Of a DNA stretch of 50,304 bases, positions 7,300 through 15,790 are shown in pieces. The notes under the pieces are model-generated. The model saw only the letters and a program-made list of their open reading frames with translations. It was not told the DNA's origin and searched no databases. Both the position numbers and the translations under genes were made by a program. How positions within the stretch are numbered: the first letter of the stretch is position 1; each line of letters starts with the position of its first letter. Source of the DNA: an uncultured Clostridia bacterium (lineage in GTDB: Bacteria > Bacillota > Clostridia > Oscillospirales > Oscillospiraceae). The stretch covers positions 1-50,304 of the forward strand of contig CALBGG010000027.1 of the NCBI GenBank assembly GCA_937893605.1. Direction: 5' to 3'.

Positions 7300-8886
7300 T
7301 CATTCAAGCGCCGCTTTCACGAAGCCGTTAAACAGCGGATGCGGCTTGTTTGGTCTGCTTTTGAATTCCGGGTGGAACTGCGCCGCCACAAACCAGCGGC
7401 AGGCCGGATTTTCCACCATTTCGACGAGGCTGCCGTCGGGGCTCAGGCCGACCGGCAGAAGTCCGCGCGCAACTATATCCTCGCGGAAGTCGTTGTTTAC
7501 CTCGTATCTGTGGCGATGGCGCTCGTGTATGAGCCCCTCGCCGTAGTATTCGTAAGCCCTGCTCTCTGGCGAGAGAACGCAGGGGTACTTGCCCAGGCGC
7601 ATCGTGCCGCCTTTTGCGGTTATACCCTGCTGCTCGGGCATGAGGTCTATGACCGGATGCTGAGAATCTGCCGTAAACTCGGAGGAGTTTGCATCCTTCC
7701 AGCCGAGGACGTGACGTGCAAATTCTATGACGGCTATCTGAAGACCCAAACATATGCCGAGATACGGCACGTCGTTTTCGCGCGCATATTTGGCAGCCAG
7801 GATCATACCCTCAATGCCGCGGTCGCCGAAGCCGCCGGGCACGAGTATGCCGTCGCACTCACCGAGAACGGAGGCGATGTTATCCTCCGTGAGTTCCTCG
7901 GAATCGACCCATTTTATCTCCATAACGGCGTCGTTTGCCGCCGCCGCGTGGTTAAGCGATTCCGCGACCGACAGGTATGCGTCGTGCAGCTGAACATATT
8001 TGCCGACAAGGGCTATCTTCACCGCGCGGTGCGCACCCTTTATCTTCCCGACCATGGCTCTCCATTCGGCAAGATCGGGCTCGGGGCAGTCGATGCCGAG
8101 CTTGCGGCACACGACCGAGGAAAGGCCCTCGTGCTCCAAAAGCAGCGGCGCTTCATACAGCGTCGACGCCGTCGCGTTCTGGATGACGCACTCGGGCTCG
8201 ACATTGCAGAAAAGCGCGATCTTTCTGCGGATATCGTCGCTTATCGGGGCGTCGGTGCGGCACACAAGGATATCCGGCTGGATACCGACGGACAAAAGCT
8301 CCTTTACAGAGTGCTGCGTGGGCTTGCTCTTGAGCTCGCCCGTGCCGGGGATCTGAACGATCAGCGGCACGTGGATAAACAGCACGTTCTGCCTTCCTTT
8401 TTCGACGGCGACCTGACGGATAGCCTCCAGAAACGGCTGGCTCTCGATATCGCCGACCGTACCTCCGATCTCGCAGATGAGGACGTCGATATTCTCATCC
8501 TCCATAGCGTAAACGCTCTGCTTTATCTCATCGGTCACATGGGGTATTATCTGCACCGTGCCGCCGAGGTATCCGCCCTGACGCTCGCGGTTGAGAACAT
8601 TCCAGTATATACGTCCGGCAGAAACGGAGGAGTTGCCGCTCAGGCTCTCGTCGACGAATCTTTCATAGTGGCCGAGATCGAGATCGGTCTCCGCGCCGTC
8701 GTCGGTGACGAAGACCTCTCCGTGCTGATACGGGCTCATAGTTCCCGGATCGACGTTAAGATAGGGGTCGAATTTCTGGTTTTTCACGCGCAGCCCGCGC
8801 TGCTTCAAAAGTCTGCCGAGCGAGGCCGCGCATATTCCCTTGCCCAGCCCCGACACGACTCCGCCTGTTACGAATACATACTTCAT
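7300..8886 (-). CDS. pyrG: CTP synthase
   Basis: 528 residues from the second ATG (MKYVFVTGG), preferred because the GAGAG stretch is then about 9 bases upstream; an ATG six bases earlier (8892) is possible. The N-terminal amidoligase domain has the P-loop-like GGVVSGLGKG (residues 8-17). The C-terminal class I glutaminase has the nucleophile motif GICLGLQ. The enzyme converts UTP to CTP with glutamine nitrogen. It follows glnN by about 46 bases and precedes nadE in the amide-nitrogen operon. Confidence 0.96.
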   Translation of the reverse strand: MKYVFVTGGVVSGLGKGICAASLGRLLKQRGLRVKNQKFDPYLNVDPGTMSPYQHGEVFVTDDGAETDLDLGHYERFVDESLSGNSSVSAGRIYWNVLNRERQGGYLGGTVQIIPHVTDEIKQSVYAMEDENIDVLICEIGGTVGDIESQPFLEAIRQVAVEKGRQNVLFIHVPLIVQIPGTGELKSKPTQHSVKELLSVGIQPDILVCRTDAPISDDIRRKIALFCNVEPECVIQNATASTLYEAPLLLEHEGLSSVVCRKLGIDCPEPDLAEWRAMVGKIKGAHRAVKIALVGKYVQLHDAYLSVAESLNHAAAANDAVMEIKWVDSEELTEDNIASVLGECDGILVPGGFGDRGIEGMILAAKYARENDVPYLGICLGLQIAVIEFARHVLGWKDANSSEFTADSQHPVIDLMPEQQGITAKGGTMRLGKYPCVLSPESRAYEYYGEGLIHERHRHRYEVNNDFREDIVARGLLPVGLSPDGSLVEMVENPACRWFVAAQFHPEFKSRPNKPHPLFNGFVKAALE

Positions 8887-8932
8887 TATCATTTACTCTC
8901 TCATTAAAATTTTTATCTTACTTCATTTGTTC

Positions 8933-11032
8933 TCAGACTGAGAATAACATATCGTAATAACTCGGATACGGCCAGTATTCTGTAGCGGTCAGCGTTTCGA
9001 GCTTGTCGATAACGGTGCGCATATCCTCCATCTTGAGGAACACCTCGTCGTGGTAATACTTCATGAGCTCGGCACTGCCGACGTTCGGCGCAGTCTCAAG
9101 CGCGGATTTCAGGGACACCATCTTGTCGAGCAGGCTCTCGTTCAAGCTGCTGAGCGTTCCGATGAGCGCACTTTCGACGCGGCAGGGCACCTCGGGCAGC
9201 GCCTTGCGCTTTTTGATGAGCGTTTCGCTCAGCGCGGCGGTGTACTCGGAAACGGCGTTGAGTATGCCGTGCTGAACCATATCTACAAGCGTTTCGCCCT
9301 CGATGGCGATGACCTTGCAGTAGTGCTCCATGTGTATCTCGTTGCGCGCTATGATCTCCGATTCGGTGTAAACGCCGTATTTGGTCAGAAGCTCGATATT
9401 CTTCGGCAGCATGTACTCGGGCAGCGCCGTTGAGGAGTTTTTGAGGTTTTTAAGTCCGCGTCTCTCGGCCTCCTTTACCCAGCTTTCGTCATAGCCGTTG
9501 CCGCCGAACAGGATGCGGCCGTGGTCTTTAAAGGTGCGCTTTATGAGCTCGTGCAGCGCCGCGGTGAAATCCGTCGCCTTCTCAAGCTCGTCGGCAAAAA
9601 CGCACAGGGAGTCTGCAATGATGGTGTTGAGAACCGTCGTCGGACCCGCTATCGACTGGCTCGAACCGGGCATACGGAACTCGAACTTGTTACCGGTAAA
9701 GGCAACGGGCGAGGTGCGGTTGCGGTCTGTCGTATCCTTCGGGATGGGCGGCAGGACATCGACGCCGATTCGCAGCGTGCTCTTGCTCTTTTCGGTGTAG
9801 CCCTTATCGTTGACGATGGAATCGACTATGCTCTCAAGCTCCTCGCCGAGGAACACTGAGATTATCGCAGGGGGCGCTTCCTGCGCGCCGAGGCGGTGAT
9901 CGTTGCCCGCAAAGGCAACAGAGCATCTCAGAAGCTCCTGATATTTATCGACGCCTCTGACGAAGGCCGCGAGGAACAGCAGAAACTGCGCGTTCTGGCT
10001 CGGGGTCTTACCCGGGGAGAAGAGGTTCTTGCCCGTGTCGGTGCCGAGCGACCAGTTGTTGTGCTTGCCCGAACCGTTGACTCCCGCGAAGGGCTTTTCG
10101 TGCAGAAGACACACGAGCCCGTGGCGGTCTGCGACCTTCTGCATGATCTCCATGCTGATCTGGTTCTGATCGTTTGCGGTGTTCGCGTCGGAGTAGACCG
10201 GCGCCATCTCGTGCTGAGCCGGAGCGACCTCGTTATGGCGCGTTTTGGACAGAACGCCGAGCTTCCACAGCTCCTCGTCGAGATCCTGCATATACTCGGC
10301 GACACGCGGGCGGATGGTGCCGAAATAGTGATCCTCAAGCTCCTGACCCTTGGGCGGCTTCGAGCCGAACAGCGTTCTGCCGCACAGTCTCAGATCCTCG
10401 CGCTCGAGAAACAGCTCTTTATCTATAAGAAAATACTCCTGCTCGGGGCCGACCTGCGCGATGACCTTCTGCGTTTCGGTATCGCCGAACAAACGCAGTA
10501 TTCTCACCGCCTGGCGGCTAACCGCGTCGCACGAGCGCAGAAGCGGCGTTTTCTTATCCAGCGCCTCGCCGGAATACGAACAGAACACTGTCGGTATGCA
10601 CAGCGTTCCGTCCTTTATGAACGCAAACGCGGTGGGATCCCACGCGCTGTAGCCGCGTGCCTCGAACGTTGCGCGCAGGCCGCCGGAGGGGAAGCTGGAT
10701 GCGTCGGGCTCGCCGCGAACGAGTTCCTTGCCGGAGAATTCCATCGTTATCGCGCCGCCGCCTGCGGGTGAAATGAAGCTGTCGTGCTTCTCGGCGGTGA
10801 TACCGGTCAGGGGCTGGAACCAGTGAGTGAAGTGGGTCGCGCCGTTTTCCAGCGCCCACTGCTTCATGCCCTCGGCGATGCCGTCGGCAACTTCAAGGGT
10901 CAGTGGTTTTCCGTCGGAAAGGCACTTTTTCCACTCCTGGAAGTACTTCTCCTTGACGTATTTGCGCATGGTGCGTTCGTTGAACACGCAGCTGCCGAAC
11001 AGCTCAGGGATCTTTTTTACTTCTCTGCTCAT
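8933..11032 (-). CDS. glnN: Glutamine synthetase type III
   Basis: 699 residues, the usual size of GSIII and much larger than GSI (about 450). It begins MSREVKKIPELFGS and carries the GSIII landmarks THFTHWFQPLTG, QEYFLID and NRTSPVAFTGNKFEFR. It forms glutamine from glutamate and ammonia in the cytoplasm. The start has a strong AAAGGAGG ribosome site. The gene lies 15 bases after asnB, so it should be read from the asparagine T-box leader, and it supplies glutamine for AsnB and the downstream PyrG. Confidence 0.96.
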   Translation of the reverse strand: MSREVKKIPELFGSCVFNERTMRKYVKEKYFQEWKKCLSDGKPLTLEVADGIAEGMKQWALENGATHFTHWFQPLTGITAEKHDSFISPAGGGAITMEFSGKELVRGEPDASSFPSGGLRATFEARGYSAWDPTAFAFIKDGTLCIPTVFCSYSGEALDKKTPLLRSCDAVSRQAVRILRLFGDTETQKVIAQVGPEQEYFLIDKELFLEREDLRLCGRTLFGSKPPKGQELEDHYFGTIRPRVAEYMQDLDEELWKLGVLSKTRHNEVAPAQHEMAPVYSDANTANDQNQISMEIMQKVADRHGLVCLLHEKPFAGVNGSGKHNNWSLGTDTGKNLFSPGKTPSQNAQFLLFLAAFVRGVDKYQELLRCSVAFAGNDHRLGAQEAPPAIISVFLGEELESIVDSIVNDKGYTEKSKSTLRIGVDVLPPIPKDTTDRNRTSPVAFTGNKFEFRMPGSSQSIAGPTTVLNTIIADSLCVFADELEKATDFTAALHELIKRTFKDHGRILFGGNGYDESWVKEAERRGLKNLKNSSTALPEYMLPKNIELLTKYGVYTESEIIARNEIHMEHYCKVIAIEGETLVDMVQHGILNAVSEYTAALSETLIKKRKALPEVPCRVESALIGTLSSLNESLLDKMVSLKSALETAPNVGSAELMKYYHDEVFLKMEDMRTVIDKLETLTATEYWPYPSYYDMLFSV

Positions 11033-11047
11033 GGTTTTATCCTCCTT

Positions 11048-12628
11048 TTATTTTCCGCTCGCGCCGTAGTTCTTGAGAACTCGTGCGGAGGGGTCGTCAA
11101 CATCACAGCCCGGCCATGTTTTGTTCGGCATCCAGAAGTCCTTGACCATCTTCGCCTGGCCGGGATAATATTTTTCGAAGATGTCTCTGTACAGAAGACT
11201 CTCCTTGGTAAAGGGAGTCGCAAAATCGTATTTTTTGCAGCCGGCCGCGAACTCATCGTCGCTGTAGCGGCTCTCGGCGTAGGCCTTGAGATCATCGACC
11301 ATCGAATGTCCGACAGCATCGGAAAACGCGGCCTTCTGACGCCAGAGTATCTCGTCGGGCAGAATGCCGTCTTTCTCAAACGCGCGGCGCAGAAGGTATT
11401 TGCCCATGCCGTAGGTATTCATCTTCATTTTGGGGTCTATGCTCATGACATAGCGGACAAAATCGAGATCGCCGAAGGGAACGCGCGCCTCCAGCGAGTT
11501 TACGGATATGCAGCGGTCGGCGCGCAGAACGTCGTACATGTGCAGCTCGTCCACTCTTTTCTTTGCCTCGCGCTGGAATTCCTCCGGCGTGGGGGCAAAG
11601 TCGGTGTATTTATAACCGAACAGCTCATCGGATATCTCTCCAGTGAGCAGCACGCGCACATCGGTCTTTTCGTGTATCGCCTTGCAGCACAGATACATGC
11701 CCATGCTCGCACGGATAGTCGTTATATCGTAAGTGCCCAGCATCGCGATGACCTCTTCGAGCGAGGAGATGACCTCGTCGCGTGTCATTGTTACCTCCAT
11801 GTGCTCCGAGCCTATGAAATCGGCAACCTTGCGCGCATATTTAAGATCTATCGGATCCTGATCCATGCCTATGGCAAAGGTGCGGATCTTCTTGCCGAGA
11901 ATCTTTGCGGATATGGCGCACACCAGGCTGGAATCCAGGCCGCCGGACAGCAGAAAGCCGAGCGGCGCATCTGCATCGAGGCGCTTTTCAACGCCCGCGA
12001 CAAGCTTTTCACGGATCTTGCGGCAAACGGTGTCGATATCATCTGTCGAATACTCGGATACGCTCGTAAGATCGGCGTAGCGCGTAAACTTTCCGTCGGC
12101 ATAGTAGTGTCCGGGAGGGAAGGGCATGATATCGTCGCACAGGCCGACGAGATTTTTCGGCTCGCTCGCAAAAATCATACTGCCGTCGGAGTAATGTCCG
12201 TAGTACAGCGGGCGGATGCCGATGGGATCGCGTGCGGCGATGAGCTCCTGCTTTTCGCTGTCATAGATTATCATTGCAAACTCCGCGTCGAGTTTTTTGA
12301 ACATCTCAAGCCCGTACTCATGATACAGCGGCAGAATGATCTCGCAGTCAGACTCGCTTTTGAAGCTGTATTTTTTCTTAAGCTCCTCGCGCATGCTTCG
12401 GAAGCCGTACAGCTCGCCGTTGCAGACGACGGCGTCATCGCCGAGATAAAACGGCTGCATGCCCCTTTCGTCCAGTCCCATTATCGACAGCCGGTGAAAG
12501 CCCAGCACCGCGCCGGGCAGGGTTGCCATTCTCGTCGCGTCCGGTCCGCGGGAGACCGTGCGGTCAAAATACGCTCTGACCGACTGAGCGGAAAGCTCCT
12601 TAGTTGTGAAGCCGATGATTGAACACAT
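11048..12628 (-). CDS. asnB: Asparagine synthetase, glutamine-hydrolysing
   Basis: 526 residues. Cys2 (MCSIIGF) is the N-terminal nucleophile of the class II glutaminase domain, which also shows RGPDATR and NGELYG. The C-terminal synthetase domain carries the PP-loop LLSGGLDSSLV. It makes asparagine from aspartate, glutamine and ATP. It is the first gene of the operon, and a T-box leader with an AAC specifier lies directly upstream, matching the product. The ribosome site GGAGGTG (12643-12637) stands about 8 bases before the ATG. Confidence 0.95.
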   Translation of the reverse strand: MCSIIGFTTKELSAQSVRAYFDRTVSRGPDATRMATLPGAVLGFHRLSIMGLDERGMQPFYLGDDAVVCNGELYGFRSMREELKKKYSFKSESDCEIILPLYHEYGLEMFKKLDAEFAMIIYDSEKQELIAARDPIGIRPLYYGHYSDGSMIFASEPKNLVGLCDDIMPFPPGHYYADGKFTRYADLTSVSEYSTDDIDTVCRKIREKLVAGVEKRLDADAPLGFLLSGGLDSSLVCAISAKILGKKIRTFAIGMDQDPIDLKYARKVADFIGSEHMEVTMTRDEVISSLEEVIAMLGTYDITTIRASMGMYLCCKAIHEKTDVRVLLTGEISDELFGYKYTDFAPTPEEFQREAKKRVDELHMYDVLRADRCISVNSLEARVPFGDLDFVRYVMSIDPKMKMNTYGMGKYLLRRAFEKDGILPDEILWRQKAAFSDAVGHSMVDDLKAYAESRYSDDEFAAGCKKYDFATPFTKESLLYRDIFEKYYPGQAKMVKDFWMPNKTWPGCDVDDPSARVLKNYGASGK

Positions 12629-12652
12629 AAAAAATGCACCTCCGAATTTTTT

Positions 12653-12905
12653 GGGCAGCTATCCCTAAACTTTAGGACGAATAGCTGCAAATCCGCGGTG
12701 CCACCTAACTTACTGCCGAAGCAATCACTTTTACGGGCTCAAGCAAGCCCTCGTGCCTTAACGCCGCACTCCGCGTCTTGCCTACTTGGGTCTCCGTTCA
12801 GCTTGCTGCTGGTAAAGTGTTATTCACTCATCCTCCGGTGTCGGGCTCGCACTGTCCCCGACTCTCTGCGACCGAGCATATGAGCTACTTGTCTTCGTCA
12901 TAGCA
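12653..12905 (-). promoter_or_regulatory. T-box leader, asparagine-specific (AAC specifier)
   Basis: The minus strand carries the T-box core GGTGGCACCGCGGA (12705-12692), a stem I region with the usual GAAGACAAGTAG and GCAGAGAG-type segments (about 12897-12860), and a specifier region GAATAACACTTT with AAC at 12821-12819 followed by A. Antiterminator pairing TTAGG (12708-12704) with CCTAA (12676-12672) competes with a hairpin GCAGCTAT...ATAGCTGC (12688-12655). Uncharged tRNA-Asn would favour expression of asnB and the operon. The hairpin is followed by A residues, not a U-run, so the exact switching mode is open. Confidence 0.88.
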
Positions 12906-12956
12906 TTTGCCGTATTAAATTCACGCTGTTTTCACTGCCCTATAAAAAACTAAATT

Positions 12957-12980
12957 CTGCCGCATAGAGGAATGCGGCAG
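12957..12980. repeat. Perfect 8-bp hairpin upstream of the T-box leader
   Basis: CTGCCGCA (12957-12964) pairs with TGCGGCAG (12973-12980). On the minus strand it is followed by AATTTAGTTTTTTA, so it may end transcription arriving from the 13.0-13.1 kb side. No gene is known to need it. Confidence 0.35.
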
Positions 12981-13108
12981 ACTTCAGTTTTACAGATGAG
13001 AGAGCAAATGATTACAACAAATAAGGCTCAAGGGATTTCCTTGCTTCAACCTTATGGCGGTATATTAGCACAAGAAGTTTGATAAATAAAATACATATAC
13101 CATTGCGG
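12981..13108. other. AT-rich gap, possible 24-codon ORF, no recognised function
   Basis: Between the T-box region and the second LysR gene lies a stretch visibly richer in A and T than its neighbours. It has a nested hairpin (ATAAGG...CCTTAT, about 13020-13055) and a plus-strand ORF of 24 codons at 13008-13082 with only a weak AGAGAG upstream. It could be a decayed gene fragment. No function is claimed. Confidence 0.25.
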
Positions 13109-13136
13109 TTGCCATATTGAAAAAGTATGATATAAT
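13109..13136 (+). promoter_or_regulatory. Promoter of the second LysR gene
   Basis: TTGCCA (13109-13114), 16-base spacer, TATAAT (13131-13136), about 30 bases before the start codon. Confidence 0.65.
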
Positions 13137-13166
13137 TCTCTCTATACAGATAAGAGGAGCATAGAG

Positions 13167-14120
13167 ATGGATCTGAGAACACTTAGATATTTCACGGTCG
13201 TGGCAGAGGAGCTGAACATAACCCACGCGGCCGAAAGGCTGTGCATGAGTCAGCCGCCGCTGAGCAATCAAATGAAGGCTCTTGAGGAGGAGCTCGGAGT
13301 CAAGCTGTTCATCCGCGGCAAAAGGCAGCTTCAGTTGACCGATGCCGGAAGACTTCTGCTGCTTCGCGCAACGCAGATACTGGACATGACCGAAAAGGCG
13401 CAGCACGAGGTCATGAGCCTTGAAGGCGGCATGAGCGGAACAATAAATCTCGGCATCGTCGAAGGACGAGCACCGTTTCTCATAGCGCGCTGGATAGCCG
13501 GCTTTAAGGAGGAATTCCCCAACGTCAAATACAGCATGTGGAACGGCAGCAGCGATGACGTGCTCGACAGACTGCGTCAGGGGCTTGTAGACCTCGCGGT
13601 CATCGCAGCGCCATACGACACCGAGCACCTTGAGGGCATAACCGTCGGCCGCGGGCCGTGGGTCGCCATAATGTCGCGCACAAATGAGCTTGCCCTGCTG
13701 CCGGGAGATGAAATACCGCTGCAGAGCCTCGCGGGCAAGCCGCTGATAGTCCCGAGCCGCCCCTCGCGCATCAACGCGATACGCTCATGGTTTACCGAAG
13801 CCGGAGCCGAGCCGAGCATCATATGCACGCTGTCAAACTATCTCGATGCCGTTGCAATGTCAGAACTCGATATCGGCATAACAATATTCCCCCGTACAAC
13901 ATACACGCCGAACGATCTGCTGGTGACAAAAATCATAACCGAGCCCGCACGGCAGATAGAATATGTGCTTGTGCGCATGAAAAACCGCGAGCCGTCAGAG
14001 CTCATGACGGAGTTTATAAACTTCGTGCGCGACACGGAGGACACCACCGCCGACGATCCCGGCTTCAGCGAGATACTCAAAAACGAGTACGTCCCCCCCG
14101 TCGATACCCCATATCTTTAG
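13167..14120 (+). CDS. LysR-family transcriptional regulator
   Basis: 317 residues. The N-terminal helix-turn-helix (ITHAAERLCMSQPPLSNQ, about residues 17-34) and a long linker helix are followed by a LysR substrate domain (about 90-300). It starts after a GAGGAG ribosome site seven bases from ATG. The next genes downstream are separated by a repeat element and have their own riboswitch, and the upstream operon is divergent, so no target is obvious; it may act at a distance. The stop codon TAG falls in the terminal TTTAG of the repeat element, so insertion of the repeat may have set the present C-terminus. Confidence 0.88.
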   Translation: MDLRTLRYFTVVAEELNITHAAERLCMSQPPLSNQMKALEEELGVKLFIRGKRQLQLTDAGRLLLLRATQILDMTEKAQHEVMSLEGGMSGTINLGIVEGRAPFLIARWIAGFKEEFPNVKYSMWNGSSDDVLDRLRQGLVDLAVIAAPYDTEHLEGITVGRGPWVAIMSRTNELALLPGDEIPLQSLAGKPLIVPSRPSRINAIRSWFTEAGAEPSIICTLSNYLDAVAMSELDIGITIFPRTTYTPNDLLVTKIITEPARQIEYVLVRMKNREPSELMTEFINFVRDTEDTTADDPGFSEILKNEYVPPVDTPYL

Positions 14121-14529
14121 TGGCGCATGAACGCACCTACGGATACGTTCAGTGCGGTATCCCGGTATCGAAGCTGCGGAACAAACCTTTTTGCATCGCG
14201 CTGCGGCTCTGCGCCGCACCGTGTAGGGAATGGGCTTGCCCATTCCGATTCTAAAAATTTAGTTGGAACTAAAATCTATTAAAATCTATATCGTAGGGGC
14301 GACCATCGGTCGCCCTTTTTTGAGGTTTCTTTCATTCCCTCCGGTAGGAACACCGCACGAAATGCATCGGCACAATGCGGGTACGCTATTGAAAATCCGT
14401 GCGCTTTGCGCACACATTGGGCTATCAGCTTTCAGCTGTCCGCTATCTGCTTGCCGCGGTTTCGCCGGCATTCTCGAACCGGGCGCCTGTAATAAACGTA
14501 TAACTCCGGCCCCGATTCGCCTCTGAAAA
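14116..14529. repeat. Inverted-repeat element, copy A (composite)
   Basis: The left end runs TTTAGTGGCGCATGAACG... to CCCGGTATCGA, and the right end (CTCGAACCGGGCGCC...CGCCTCTGAAAA) is its imperfect inverse complement, about 55 bases at each side. The interior holds a GGGCGACC/GGTCGCCC hairpin followed by T6 (about 14296-14320) and a GTGCGC/GCGCAC plus CTATCAGC block (14399-14451) related to 318-480. The element has no transposase frame. It is about 414 bp, longer than the other copies, consistent with a second repeat nested inside. Confidence 0.7.
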
Positions 14530-14563
14530 TTCGTGCAAATGTGTTAAAAGTGCGAAAAGGGTA

Positions 14564-14592
14564 TTGACAAGAAAAAAAGCCGGTCTTATAAT
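14564..14592 (+). promoter_or_regulatory. Consensus promoter of the lysine-riboswitch operon
   Basis: TTGACA (14564-14569), 17-base spacer, TATAAT (14587-14592): a full consensus. The expected start point is near 14599, just before the aptamer. Confidence 0.85.
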
Positions 14593-14613
14593 TCGGCTCA
14601 AATAAGACAGCAC

Positions 14614-14778
14614 CTGATAGAGGTTGCGGAAACGATGAGTACTCCACGGTATATGCCGGCAAGCGGCTGCGGAGGAAAGGCAATTCCGCCGAAGCGCAGA
14701 TACGGTTGCCGCCGTGCTGACGTTGGGACTTCGCTGAACAAGCGTCGGACTGTCACATTTTTATGTGGAGCGCTATCG
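14614..14778 (+). ncRNA. Lysine riboswitch (L-box) aptamer
   Basis: P1 is GATAG (14616-14620) with CTATC (14772-14776). In order come the conserved lysine-aptamer elements: AGAGGTTGCGG, GATGAGTA, GGAAAGGC, GCCGAAG, TTGGGACTTCG, a GGACTGTC stretch and GTGGAGCGCTATC. Lysine binding should control the ABC transporter starting at 14873, suggesting lysine as a substrate. The call rests on matching the family consensus by eye. Confidence 0.87.
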
Positions 14779-14792
14779 AAGGCAATTTAATT

Positions 14793-14868
14793 TTGGAATT
14801 TCTTTTTTCAAAGCCTGCGATACCACTTCGGGTCGCAGGCTTATTAATTTATCCAAAAGGAGTTCCAA
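14793..14868 (+). promoter_or_regulatory. Expression platform: long-range helix sequestering the ribosome site
   Basis: TTGGAATTTCTTTT (14793-14806) can pair continuously over 14 positions (two G-U) with AAAAGGAGTTCCAA (14855-14868), which contains the Shine-Dalgarno of the binding-protein gene. The hairpin AAGCCTGCGA/TCGCAGGCTT (about 14811-14843) is nested inside. No good U-run follows that hairpin. This suggests translational rather than transcriptional control. The pairing is seen; the mechanism is inferred. Confidence 0.6.
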
Positions 14869-14872
14869 GAAA

Positions 14873-15766
14873 ATGAGAAGAACAAGAAACCTGATCGCGC
14901 TGCTTATGGCGGCGGTAATGTGCCTGTGCCTGTTTTCCGGCTGCGGCAGCGACAACGGCGGAGACGATTCCGCGGCCGATCTCACGAAGGCGACGAGCTT
15001 GGCAGACCTCGCAGGCCGCAAGATAGCCGCCCAGGCCGGCACCTTCCACGCCGACGCGCTCAGTCAGATCAAGGACGTTCAGGCCTCGACCTACCCCGAA
15101 TTTGCAGACCTTCTGACTGCGCTCAAGAGCGGCGCTATAGACGGCTACGTTGCCGAGGAGCCGACGGCCCTATCCGTCTGCCGGTCCGATGACAGCCTGA
15201 CCTACATCCATCTGAAGAATAACGATACGGGCTTTACCGCAACGGCAGCCGATGTCGGCATCGCCATCGGACTCAAGAAGGGCTCGGAGCTCACAGCCCG
15301 CATAAACGAGGTGCTCGCTACAATCACCGACGAGCAGCGCGAAGAGCTAATGGAGCAGATAGTCACTCTCGCCTCCGGCGGTGAGGTTACCGAGTTTGCG
15401 GTAAGCTGCCCCGCACCCGAGACCACCGAGGGCGTTCTGCGAGTCGGCATGGAATGTGCCTATGAGCCGTACAACTGGACCGATATGGACGGCACAAGTC
15501 TCGGCGCGGTTCCCATCTCCGGCGAGGGCAAGGAAGGTCTGTACGCAAACGGCTACGACGTTCAGATCGCACAGTATGTAGCAAACAAGCTCGGCATGAA
15601 GCTTGAGATATACTCCATTGAGTGGGATTCCCTTATCCCCGCGCTTGAATCAGGCACTATCGACGCGATCGTGGCCGGCATGAGCCCCACCGCAGAACGT
15701 GCACAGCAGATAGACTTTACCGATACCTACTACGAGTCAAATCTCGTCGTCATCATCCGCAAGTAA
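14873..15766 (+). CDS. Amino-acid ABC transporter substrate-binding lipoprotein, lobes in permuted order
   Basis: 297 residues from the ATG at 14873 (AAGGAG ten bases upstream; an upstream in-frame start at 14765 lies inside the riboswitch). The lipobox is LFSGC with Cys24. Family 3 binding proteins normally run lobe 1 then lobe 2. Here residues about 41-170 (SLADLAGRKIAAQAGTFH...GIAIGLKKGS) match the usual second half, while residues about 187-297 (GVLRVGMECAYEPYNW...TYYESNLVVIIRK) match the usual first half. This is the pattern of a circular permutation. It is followed by its permease and ATPase. With a lysine riboswitch upstream, lysine or a related basic amino acid is the likely substrate. 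Confidence 0.85.
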   Translation: MRRTRNLIALLMAAVMCLCLFSGCGSDNGGDDSAADLTKATSLADLAGRKIAAQAGTFHADALSQIKDVQASTYPEFADLLTALKSGAIDGYVAEEPTALSVCRSDDSLTYIHLKNNDTGFTATAADVGIAIGLKKGSELTARINEVLATITDEQREELMEQIVTLASGGEVTEFAVSCPAPETTEGVLRVGMECAYEPYNWTDMDGTSLGAVPISGEGKEGLYANGYDVQIAQYVANKLGMKLEIYSIEWDSLIPALESGTIDAIVAGMSPTAERAQQIDFTDTYYESNLVVIIRK

Positions 15767-15790
15767 GTATAATAGGACCGGTAAACTGCC

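Noticed and set aside
7339..12622. Long plus-strand open frames opposite pyrG, glnN and asnB
   Set aside because: All mirror the codon structure of strongly identified minus-strand genes and lack ribosome sites and family motifs.
14765..14872. Upstream extension of the binding-protein frame
   Set aside because: It would place the start inside the lysine riboswitch and upstream of the ribosome site; the lipoprotein signal begins at 14873.
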